Shown piece after piece: positions 56,977 through 64,000 of a stretch of DNA of 64,000 bases (position 1 is its first letter; each line of letters begins with the position of its first letter). A program made the translations under genes and the position numbers. The notes below the pieces were generated by a model. The model searched no databases, was not told where the DNA came from, and saw only the letters and a list, made by a program, of their open reading frames with translations. The stretch is from Laribacter hongkongensis DSM 14985 (GTDB lineage: Bacteria > Pseudomonadota > Gammaproteobacteria > Burkholderiales > Aquaspirillaceae). Location: NCBI RefSeq assembly GCF_000423285.1, contig NZ_AUHR01000008.1:124001-188000 (forward strand), given 5' to 3'.

Positions 56977-57007
56977 GCGAAGCCCCGTCTGCGGGGCTTC
57001 GCTTTTT
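56977..57007 (+). terminator. Intrinsic terminator after dctM
   Basis: GCGAAGCCCC (56977-56986), GTCTGC loop, GGGGCTTCGC (56993-57002), then TTTTT (57003-57007). It separates the dct operon from maeB. Confidence 0.9.
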
Positions 57008-57060
57008 CACTCTGGTGACTGCCTCGTTGCAAAGCCATGCCCGGCAACGACTGGCGGCGC

Positions 57061-57066
57061 TATAAT
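57061..57066 (+). promoter_or_regulatory. Candidate -10 element for maeB
   Basis: A perfect TATAAT lies 54 bases before the maeB ATG. The -35 position at 17 bases upstream (TGCCCG) is poor, so an activator or an extended -10 could be involved. Confidence 0.4.
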
Positions 57067-57120
57067 CCCCGGCTTATCGCCTATTCACGACACATAAAAA
57101 ACGTCACAGGAGTTCTCCGC

Positions 57121-59406
57121 ATGGACGAGCAATTGCGCCAGAGCGCACTCGACTATCACCGCTTCCCGACCGGTGGCAAGATCCAGGTCGCCCCGACCAA
57201 ACCGCTGGCTACCCAGCGTGATCTGGCCCTGGCCTACTCGCCCGGTGTGGCAGCCGCATGTGACGCCATTGTCGAGGACCCGGCCGAAGCCAACACCCTG
57301 ACGGCCCGGGGCAATCTGGTGGCCGTCATCTCCAACGGCACCGCCGTGCTGGGTCTGGGCAACATCGGTCCGCTGGCCGGCAAGCCCGTGATGGAAGGCA
57401 AGGGCGTACTCTTCAAGAAGTTCGCCGGCATTGACGTTTTCGACATCGAAGTCAACGAAAACGACCCGGACAAACTGGTTGACATCATCTGCTCGCTGGA
57501 ACCGACTTTCGGCGGCATCAACCTCGAAGACATCAAGGCACCGGAGTGCTTCTACATCGAGCAGAAATGCCGTGAACGCATGGGCATTCCGGTCTTTCAC
57601 GACGACCAGCACGGTACTGCCATCATCACCGGTGCCGCCGTCCTCAATGGCCTGCGCGTGGTGGGCAAGGACATCGGCAAGGTCCGCCTCGTGTGCAGTG
57701 GCGCCGGCGCGGCTGCCATCGCCTGCCTCGAGCTGTTGATCGCGCTGGGCCTCAAGCGTGAAAACGTGACTGTCTGTGACTCCAAGGGCGTGATCTTCGT
57801 CGGCCGCGACGAAAAGATGGACGAATCCAAGCGTCGCTTTGCCATTGCCGACAACGGCATGCGCGTCCTCAAGGACGCCATCGTGGATGCCGACATTTTC
57901 CTCGGCCTGTCCGGTCCGAAGCTGGTGACGCCGGAAATGGTCAAGACCATGGCTGCCCACCCGCTGATCCTTGCCCTGGCCAACCCGGAACCGGAAATCC
58001 TGCCGCCGCTGGCGAAAGAAGCCCGCCCGGACGCCATCATCTGCACCGGCCGCTCGGACTTCCCCAACCAGGTCAACAACGTCCTGTGTTTCCCGTTCAT
58101 CTTCCGCGGTGCACTGGACGTCGGCGCCACCACCATCAACGAAGAGATGAAGCTCGCCTGCGTGCGCGCCATTGCCGATCTGGCCATGGCCGAGCAGAAC
58201 GACGTGGTGGCCAGCGCCTATGAAAACCAGGAGCTGTCGTTCGGCCCGGAATACCTGATTCCCAAGCCGTTCGATCCGCGCCTGATCGTCAAGATCGCCC
58301 CGGCCGTCGCCCAGGCCGCCATGGAATCCGGCGTGGCTACCCGTCCGATCGAGGACATGGACGCCTACATCGAAAAGCTGCAACAGTTCGTCTACAAGAC
58401 CAACCTGTTCATGAAGCCGGTGTTTGCTGCGGCCAAAAATGACAAGAAGCGCGTCGTTCTGACCGAGGGCGAGGACGAACGCATCCTGCACGCCACCCAG
58501 GAAATCGTCTCGACCGGCCTGGCGTTCCCGATCCTGATCGGCCGGCCGGCCGTGATTGAAAAGCGTATCGAAAACCTCGGCCTCAAGCTGCGTCCGGGCA
58601 TCGACTTCGAACTGGTCAACAACGAGAACGACCCGCGCTTCAAGGAATACTGGACCGAATACCACCAGATCATGAAGCGCCAGGGCATCAGCGAAGAACT
58701 GGCCCGCCGTGAAGTGAGCCGCAAGACCTCGCTGATCGGTGCCCTGATGGTGCGTCGCGGTGAGGCAGATGCCATGGTGTGCGGTACTTTCGGCACCTAC
58801 CACATGCACCTTGACCTGATCCGTCAGGTCATCCCGATGGAACCGGGCTGCAAGACCCTGGCCGCCGTCAACGCGCTGATGCTGCCGACCGGCAACATCT
58901 TCGTGGCCGACACCTACGTCAACGCCGATCCGACTGCCGAGCAGATCGCCGACACCACCGAAATGGCTGCCGAAGCCATGCAGCGTTTCGGCATTGCGCC
59001 GAAGGTGGCCCTGCTCTCGCACTCGAGCTTCGGCACCGGCAACAACGATTCGGCACGCAAGATGCGCACGGCTCTCGGCCTGATCCAGATGCGCCAGCCG
59101 GAACTGGAAGTCGACGGCGAAATGCAGGGCGATGCCGCCCTGGTCGAGCACATCCGCCAGCAGGCCATGCCGGACAGCCCGCTCAAGGGTTCGGCCAATC
59201 TCCTGGTCATGCCGAACGTGGAAGCCGCCAACATCAGCTACAACCTGCTGCGCGTGTCGGCCTCCGACGGCGTCACCATCGGCCCGATCCTGATGGGCCT
59301 GTCGAAGTCGGTGCACATCGTCACGCCGATCTCGTCGGTGCGCCGCATCATCAACATGGTGGCCATCGCCGCCGTGGGTGCCCAGACCGAGCCGCAGCAA
59401 TCCTGA
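57121..59406 (+). CDS. maeB: NADP-dependent malic enzyme with C-terminal phosphotransacetylase-like domain
   Basis: MaeB (761 aa) decarboxylates malate to pyruvate with NADP. The ATG at 57121 has CAGGAG upstream and starts [20 protein letters not shown]. The malic domain (about 1-430) has [74 protein letters not shown] and [21 protein letters not shown]. The PTA-like domain (about 430-761) has [16 protein letters not shown] and [18 protein letters not shown]; in this enzyme class it is regulatory, binding acetyl-CoA-type effectors. It lies after the dicarboxylate uptake operon, which fits use of imported malate. Confidence 0.95.
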   Translation: MDEQLRQSALDYHRFPTGGKIQVAPTKPLATQRDLALAYSPGVAAACDAIVEDPAEANTLTARGNLVAVISNGTAVLGLGNIGPLAGKPVMEGKGVLFKKFAGIDVFDIEVNENDPDKLVDIICSLEPTFGGINLEDIKAPECFYIEQKCRERMGIPVFHDDQHGTAIITGAAVLNGLRVVGKDIGKVRLVCSGAGAAAIACLELLIALGLKRENVTVCDSKGVIFVGRDEKMDESKRRFAIADNGMRVLKDAIVDADIFLGLSGPKLVTPEMVKTMAAHPLILALANPEPEILPPLAKEARPDAIICTGRSDFPNQVNNVLCFPFIFRGALDVGATTINEEMKLACVRAIADLAMAEQNDVVASAYENQELSFGPEYLIPKPFDPRLIVKIAPAVAQAAMESGVATRPIEDMDAYIEKLQQFVYKTNLFMKPVFAAAKNDKKRVVLTEGEDERILHATQEIVSTGLAFPILIGRPAVIEKRIENLGLKLRPGIDFELVNNENDPRFKEYWTEYHQIMKRQGISEELARREVSRKTSLIGALMVRRGEADAMVCGTFGTYHMHLDLIRQVIPMEPGCKTLAAVNALMLPTGNIFVADTYVNADPTAEQIADTTEMAAEAMQRFGIAPKVALLSHSSFGTGNNDSARKMRTALGLIQMRQPELEVDGEMQGDAALVEHIRQQAMPDSPLKGSANLLVMPNVEAANISYNLLRVSASDGVTIGPILMGLSKSVHIVTPISSVRRIINMVAIAAVGAQTEPQQS

Positions 59407-59433
59407 CGGAATAAAATCCCGATATACTGAAAA

Positions 59434-59458
59434 ACGGGCGGTGATACCGCCCGTTTCT
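59434..59458 (+). terminator. Intrinsic terminator after maeB
   Basis: ACGGGCGGT (59434-59442), loop GAT, ACCGCCCGT (59446-59454), then TTCTTC. It precedes the PhaM-like gene, so that gene probably has its own promoter; TATACT at 59423-59428 is a possible -10 but would lie before the terminator. Confidence 0.75.
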
Positions 59459-59476
59459 TCATGTCAGGAGCCCGCC

Positions 59477-59722
59477 ATGTCCCAGGATTTCCCTCCCAAC
59501 GATCCGTTCGCCTTTTTCCGGCAGTTCTGGCAGCCCAGCAATCCGGCCTTGCAGTCATTCATGCCGGCACTTTCCGAAGAAGAGATAGAGCGCAAGCTGG
59601 TCGAACTGCGCGTGGTACAGAACTGGCTGACCATGTCGTCCGGTCTGATCGAACTGCAAATCAAGACCCTGGAAATGCAAAAAGCCGGACTGGCCAGCCT
59701 CAAGCCCCGGCAGGAAGACTGA
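59477..59722 (+). CDS. Short PhaM-like protein (polyhydroxyalkanoate granule regulator family)
   Basis: An 81-residue protein. The ATG at 59477 has AGGAG upstream. The segment FFRQFWQPSNPALQSFMPALSEEEIERKLVELRVVQNWLTMSSGLIELQIKTLEMQKAGLASL matches the PhaM core, which begins near an FxxLW helix and ends in a heptad-like coiled coil. PhaM activates PHA synthase and tethers granules to DNA through a C-terminal Lys/Ala-rich tail; that tail is absent here, so DNA binding is not expected. No pha genes are visible in the window. Confidence 0.7.
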   Translation: MSQDFPPNDPFAFFRQFWQPSNPALQSFMPALSEEEIERKLVELRVVQNWLTMSSGLIELQIKTLEMQKAGLASLKPRQED

Positions 59723-59773
59723 CCGGGACAAATGGTCCGGTTACAGCCGGTGACAGCCATGTAAAATGCGCGG

Positions 59774-62700
59774 ATGAATACGCCGCGCTTCATCCATCTC
59801 CGTCTCCATAGTGAATTTTCCGTCACCGATGGCATCACCCGCATCGGTGACGCCGTCAAGCGGGCTGCGCTCGAGCGCATGCCGGCACTCGGCCTGTCCG
59901 ACCTGATGAACCTCTTCGGCATGGTCAAGTTTTACAAGGCCTGCCTTGGCAAGGGCGTCAAGCCCATCGTGGCCGTCGATGCCTGGCTGGAAAACCCGGC
60001 TGACCGCGACCAGCCTTCCCGCTGCCTCCTGATCGCCATGAATACCGCCGGCTACCACAGGCTGAGCGAACTGCTGACCGATGCCTACCGCCTCAACCAG
60101 TACCGTGGCCGCGCCGAACTCCAGCGCGAATGGCTGACCCGTGAAGCCTGCGAAAACCTCATCTTCGTATCCGGTGCCCAGCATGGCGACACCGGCCAGG
60201 CCCTGCTGGCCGGCAACCTGGAACTGGCCCAGGCACTGGCGCGGGACTGGGCCCAGCGCTTTCCCGGCCGCTGCTATCTGGAAATCCAGCGCACCGGCAA
60301 ACCCGAAGCCGACACCTGCACCGAACGCATGCTGTGGCTGGCCGGTGAAACCGGCTTGCCGGTCGTCGCCACGCATCCGGTCCAGTTTCTGGACCGCGAC
60401 GACTTCATGGCCCACGAGGCGCGCGTGTGCATTGCCGAAGGGGAAATGCTCGGCAACCCCAAGCGGGTGCGCCATTACACCGAAGAACAGTACTTCAAGA
60501 GTACTGACGAAATGGCCGCACTGTTTGCCGACGTGCCCGAGGCACTGGAAAACAGCGTTGAAATCGCCCGCCGCTGCAATATCGAAATCCTGCTGGGCAA
60601 GAACTTCCTGCCCGACTTTCCGACGCCGGACGGCCTGTCGCTGGACGACTACCTGATCAAGCGTTCCGAAGAAGGCCTGGTCGAGCGCATGCAGGCGCTC
60701 TACCCGGATGCCGGGCAGCGCGAAGCCGAAATGCCGCGCTACCGCGAACGGCTGAAATTCGAACTCGACACCATCATCCAGATGGGCTTTCCGGGCTACT
60801 TCCTGATCGTGGCCGACTTCATCAACTGGGCCAAGGCCAACGGCTGCCCGGTCGGACCGGGCCGCGGTTCGGGCGCCGGCTCGCTGGTGGCATTCAGCAT
60901 CGGCATCACCGACATCAATCCGCTCGACTATGCCCTGCTGTTCGAACGCTTCCTCAACCCCGAACGGGTGTCGATGCCTGACTTCGACATCGACTTCTGC
61001 CAGGACAACCGCTGGAGGGTGATCGAGTACGTGCGCGAACGCTACGGCGCCGACGCCGTCAGCCAGATCGCCACCTTCGGCACCATGGCGGCCAAGGCCG
61101 TGGTACGTGACGTCGGCCGGGTGCTCGACCTGCCCTACTCCTTCTGCGATGGCCTCTCCAAGCTGATTCCGGCCGCACCGGGCAAGCAGTATTCACTCGA
61201 CGATGCCGTCGAGATGGAGCCCATCCTCAAGGAGCGGCTGGAAAAGGAAGAAGAAGTCTCGCAGCTGTGGGCTCTCGCCAAAAAGCTCGAAGGACTGACC
61301 CGCAACATCGGCATGCATGCCGGCGGCGTGCTGATCGCCCCGGGCAAGATCACCGACTTCTGCCCGATGTACCAGGCCAGCGGCGACGACGCTTCGCCGG
61401 TGTCCATGCTCGACAAGGGCGACGTGGAGGACGTCGGTCTGGTCAAGTTCGACTTTCTGGGCCTGCGCAACCTCACCATCATCGATCTGGCGGTCAACTA
61501 CATCAAGGCACTGGACCCGGCATTCGACCTTGACCTCAACCACATGCCGTTCACCGATCCGGCCGCCTACCGCGTCCTGCAACAGGCCAACACCACCGCG
61601 GTGTTCCAGCTGGAATCGGAGGGCATGAAAAAGCTGCTGGAAAAGCTCAAGCCCGACCGCTTTGAAGACATCATCGCCGTGCTGGCCCTCTACCGGCCGG
61701 GTCCACTGGGCTCGGGCATGGTGGACGACTTCATCCTGCGCAAGGCCGGCAAGCAGGAAGTGGACTACTTCCACCCCGACCTGACCGCCTGTCTCGATCC
61801 GACCTACGGCGTGATCGTGTACCAGGAACAGGTGATGCAGATTTCGCAGATCATCGGCGGCTACACGCTGGGTGGTGCCGACATGCTGCGCCGCGCCATG
61901 GGCAAGAAAAAGCCCGAGGAAATGGCCAAGCACCGTGGCATTTTCTGTGAAGGCGCCGAGAAAAAAGGCTACCCGAAAGCACTGGCCGAGCATCTTTTCG
62001 ACCTGATGGCCAAGTTCGCCGAGTACGGCTTCAACAAGTCGCACACGGCTGCCTACGCGGTGGTGAGCTACCAGACTGCCTGGCTCAAGGCACACTACCC
62101 GTCGGCCTTCATGGCCGCCACCATGTCGTCGGAACTCGACAACACCGACCAGCTGCGGGTGTTCTACGACGACAGCCTCGCCAACCAGCTGGAATTCCTG
62201 CCGCCGGACATCAACGAAAGCGTCTACCGTTTCGTGCCGGTCGACGCCAGACGCATCCGTTATGCACTGGGCGCCATCAAGGGTACCGGGCAGGCTGCCG
62301 TCGAACATATCGAGGCCGTGCGCAAGGAAGGCGGCCGGTTTGCCGACCTGTTCGATTTCTGCCGCCGTACCGACAAGCGCATCGTCAACCGCCGCACCAT
62401 CGAAGCCCTGATCCGTGCCGGTGCATTCGATACGCTGGAACCCAACCGTGCCCGCCTGATCGCCAACGTCGAACTGGCCATGACCATGGCCGAGCAGGAA
62501 GCGCAGAACGCCAACCAGGGCGGGCTGTTCGACCTGCTGGACACCAGCGCAGCACCAGCCGTGGAAATGACGCAGGTCCGCCCGTGGGACGAAGCCACCC
62601 GCCTGACCGAAGAAAAAACCGCCATCGGCTTTTTCCTGTCCGGCCACCCGTTCCACGCCCACGCCGACACCGTGCGCAGGCTGGTCAAGACGCCGCTCAA

Positions 62701-63217
62701 CCGGATCGCTCCGAAAAAGGAACCGCAATGGCTGGCCGGCACCATCATGGGCGTGCGGACCAAGGTCGGCAATCGCGGCAAGATGGCCTTCGTGCAGCTG
62801 GACGACGGCACGGCCAAGCTGGAAGTGTCGTTCTTCAGCGAGTCCTTCGATGCGGCCCGCCACAAGCTCAAGGAAGACAGCATCCTCATCGTCGAAGGCA
62901 AGGTCAGCCAGGATGACTATTCCGGCGGGTTGCGCATCATCGCCGACCAGGCGCTGGACCTGTCCGAAGCCCGTGCCCGCTTCGCCCGCTACCTGCGGCT
63001 GGCGACCCCGGCCGCCCAGCTGGATGCACCGCGCCTGAAAGCCCTGCTGGAGCCTTTCCGCTCTGCCGAAGGCTGCCCGGTGCGGCTGGATTACCGCAAT
63101 GCCGCCGCCCGCTGCCAGCTCGAGCTTGACGACAGCTGGCGGGTCCGGCCGGATGACGCCTTGCTGGCCTCCCTGCGCGGCTGGCAGGGTGAACACAGCG
63201 TCAGCATCGTGTTCTGA
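59774..63217 (+). CDS. dnaE: DNA polymerase III alpha subunit
   Basis: DnaE (1147 aa) is the replicative polymerase. The PHP domain begins FIHLRLHSEFSVTDGITRIGDA. The polymerase core has GPGRGSGAGSLVAFSIGITDINPLDY and the catalytic aspartates in MPDFDIDFCQDNR (D403, D405), equivalent to E. coli D401/D403. GFNKSHTAAYAVVSYQTAWLKAHYP, the HhH region and a C-terminal OB fold (LAGTIMGVRTKVGNRGKMAFVQLDDGTAKLEV) follow. Family length is about 1160, so it is complete. Confidence 0.96.
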   Translation: MNTPRFIHLRLHSEFSVTDGITRIGDAVKRAALERMPALGLSDLMNLFGMVKFYKACLGKGVKPIVAVDAWLENPADRDQPSRCLLIAMNTAGYHRLSELLTDAYRLNQYRGRAELQREWLTREACENLIFVSGAQHGDTGQALLAGNLELAQALARDWAQRFPGRCYLEIQRTGKPEADTCTERMLWLAGETGLPVVATHPVQFLDRDDFMAHEARVCIAEGEMLGNPKRVRHYTEEQYFKSTDEMAALFADVPEALENSVEIARRCNIEILLGKNFLPDFPTPDGLSLDDYLIKRSEEGLVERMQALYPDAGQREAEMPRYRERLKFELDTIIQMGFPGYFLIVADFINWAKANGCPVGPGRGSGAGSLVAFSIGITDINPLDYALLFERFLNPERVSMPDFDIDFCQDNRWRVIEYVRERYGADAVSQIATFGTMAAKAVVRDVGRVLDLPYSFCDGLSKLIPAAPGKQYSLDDAVEMEPILKERLEKEEEVSQLWALAKKLEGLTRNIGMHAGGVLIAPGKITDFCPMYQASGDDASPVSMLDKGDVEDVGLVKFDFLGLRNLTIIDLAVNYIKALDPAFDLDLNHMPFTDPAAYRVLQQANTTAVFQLESEGMKKLLEKLKPDRFEDIIAVLALYRPGPLGSGMVDDFILRKAGKQEVDYFHPDLTACLDPTYGVIVYQEQVMQISQIIGGYTLGGADMLRRAMGKKKPEEMAKHRGIFCEGAEKKGYPKALAEHLFDLMAKFAEYGFNKSHTAAYAVVSYQTAWLKAHYPSAFMAATMSSELDNTDQLRVFYDDSLANQLEFLPPDINESVYRFVPVDARRIRYALGAIKGTGQAAVEHIEAVRKEGGRFADLFDFCRRTDKRIVNRRTIEALIRAGAFDTLEPNRARLIANVELAMTMAEQEAQNANQGGLFDLLDTSAAPAVEMTQVRPWDEATRLTEEKTAIGFFLSGHPFHAHADTVRRLVKTPLNRIAPKKEPQWLAGTIMGVRTKVGNRGKMAFVQLDDGTAKLEVSFFSESFDAARHKLKEDSILIVEGKVSQDDYSGGLRIIADQALDLSEARARFARYLRLATPAAQLDAPRLKALLEPFRSAEGCPVRLDYRNAAARCQLELDDSWRVRPDDALLASLRGWQGEHSVSIVF

Positions 63218-63330
63218 TCCGTTACACAGGGCCGGCCCTGCTGCCGGCCTCGCTGCTCCTGCGGCCCGGAGCGCCATCCGGCACCGGGCATGATTCCTGC
63301 CCAGGCAACTTCCTTTTCCCGCCCCGCCCC

Positions 63331-64000
63331 ATGTTCGAGCGCATCGTCACCATCATCCTGCCCGTCGTCATCATGGTACTGGCCGGCTGGCTTTATGCCC
63401 GCTGGAAAAAACCCGACATGACCGTCACCAACCGCCTCAACATGGATGTCTGCGTGCCGTTGCTGGTGTTTTCCGCCATGGCAGGCAAGGATTTCGACCT
63501 TGCCCGCTGGTGGGAGCTCCTGCCGGCCGTGCTGCTGGTGATTCTGGTTTCGGGGCTGCTGGCATGGCCCCTGGCCCGACTGCTGCACATCAGCCCGCGC
63601 ACCCTGTTGCCACCGGTCATGTTCAACAACTGCGGCAACATGGGCCTGCCGCTGGCCCTGCTGGCATTCGGCCCGGAGGGATTCAGCGGGTTCGTCGTGG
63701 CGTTCGTGATTTCCAACCTGCTGCACTTCACCCTGGGCGCCTACATCTTCTGCCGTACCACCCGTTTTGTCGGCCTGCTCTACAACCCCATCGTGATTGC
63801 CACGGCGCTGGGGATTGCCGTCAGCCTGCTGCACTGGCAGCTGCCGGCCGGCATCCTGATCGGGCTGAAGATGCTGGGTGACATGACCATCCCGCTGATG
63901 CTGTTCGCCCTGGGCGTACGCATGACCGACGTGAAGCTGTCGGGCTGGCGCATCGGCGTGCTGGGCGGCCTGCTGACACCTGTCACCGGCCTGGCCGGTG
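63331..64000 (+). CDS. AEC family transporter, 3' truncated by window
   Basis: The frame is open from the ATG at 63331 to the end of the window (223 residues visible). It begins FERIVTIILPVVIMVLAGWLYARWKKPD and has several hydrophobic helices and the family motif NNCGNMGLPLALLAFG. Auxin-efflux-carrier-type proteins move small organic acids such as malonate or malate. About 300 residues are expected in total, so roughly a quarter is missing. Substrate unknown. Confidence 0.85.
   Translation, partial: MFERIVTIILPVVIMVLAGWLYARWKKPDMTVTNRLNMDVCVPLLVFSAMAGKDFDLARWWELLPAVLLVILVSGLLAWPLARLLHISPRTLLPPVMFNNCGNMGLPLALLAFGPEGFSGFVVAFVISNLLHFTLGAYIFCRTTRFVGLLYNPIVIATALGIAVSLLHWQLPAGILIGLKMLGDMTIPLMLFALGVRMTDVKLSGWRIGVLGGLLTPVTGLAG

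Noticed and set aside
57085-59400. 771-residue open frame on the minus strand opposite maeB
   Set aside because: It mirrors maeB exactly, has a His/Gly/Asp-rich shadow composition and no family motif; the plus-strand frame has every MaeB motif.
61193-63277. 694-residue minus-strand frame opposite dnaE, and similar long frames opposite dctQ/dctM (55082-56785) and dapB/permease (11163-12773)
   Set aside because: High GC third positions keep antisense frames open; none has recognisable domains or ribosome sites.

Overview
The window is a gapless stretch of ordinary, densely packed chromosome from a GC-rich proteobacterium. I see no IS element, integrase, CRISPR array, tRNA or rRNA. The gene set (bpt-aat-fur, bamE-dapB, holC-pepA facing lptFG, glnD, a PhaM-like protein, PduO-type adenosyltransferase, DctPQM TRAP transporter, MaeB) points to a betaproteobacterium. 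Neisseriales (Laribacter/Chromobacterium-like) is my best guess, but this is an inference from gene content and protein flavour, not a database result.

Layout. 1-7191: end of a fused pyruvate:ferredoxin oxidoreductase followed by rnfCDGEA and a 55-residue four-cysteine membrane protein. 7229-8399: prolyl-tRNA deacylase and a methyltransferase. 8415-10813 (minus): DUF2628 protein, then fur-aat-bpt, with fur divergent from bamE-dapB (10894-12101). 12163-13907: FecCD-type permease plus ATPase. 14070-19894: RND efflux tripartite operon. 19941-20426 (minus): yajQ, divergent from an Nfr-type operon (20660-28424) of nfrB, wecB, nfrA, a DUF4434-like gene and a PliG-like gene. 28475-31693 (minus): thermonuclease, adenosyltransferase, holC, pepA. 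31890-36626: lptF-lptG-glnD. 37006-39317: Atm1-type ABC exporter and a lipoprotein cytochrome c'. 39714-40853: a secreted repeat protein that looks amyloid-like. 41105-53702 (minus): rpmE, cysS, glnS, SulP transporter, proQ, panD-panC-panB, folK-pcnB, and a DctS-like kinase. 53878-63217: dctPQM, maeB, a short PhaM-like gene and dnaE. The window ends inside an AEC-family transporter gene.

How parts could work together. DctPQM imports C4-dicarboxylates, MaeB turns malate into pyruvate, and the pyruvate:ferredoxin oxidoreductase would reduce ferredoxin that Rnf couples to NAD and an ion gradient. NfrB (glycosyltransferase with a c-di-GMP-binding MshEN domain), WecB (UDP-ManNAc supply) and NfrA (outer-membrane TPR/barrel protein) form a c-di-GMP-controlled exopolysaccharide export module of the kind known as the phage N4 receptor in E. 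coli. Here it carries two extra periplasmic genes and faces yajQ, another c-di-GMP-linked family.

The most novel points are the unlabelled 55-residue NqrM-like protein at the end of the rnf operon, the nfr operon with a candidate lysozyme inhibitor, and the four-repeat secreted protein with a palindromic upstream site.
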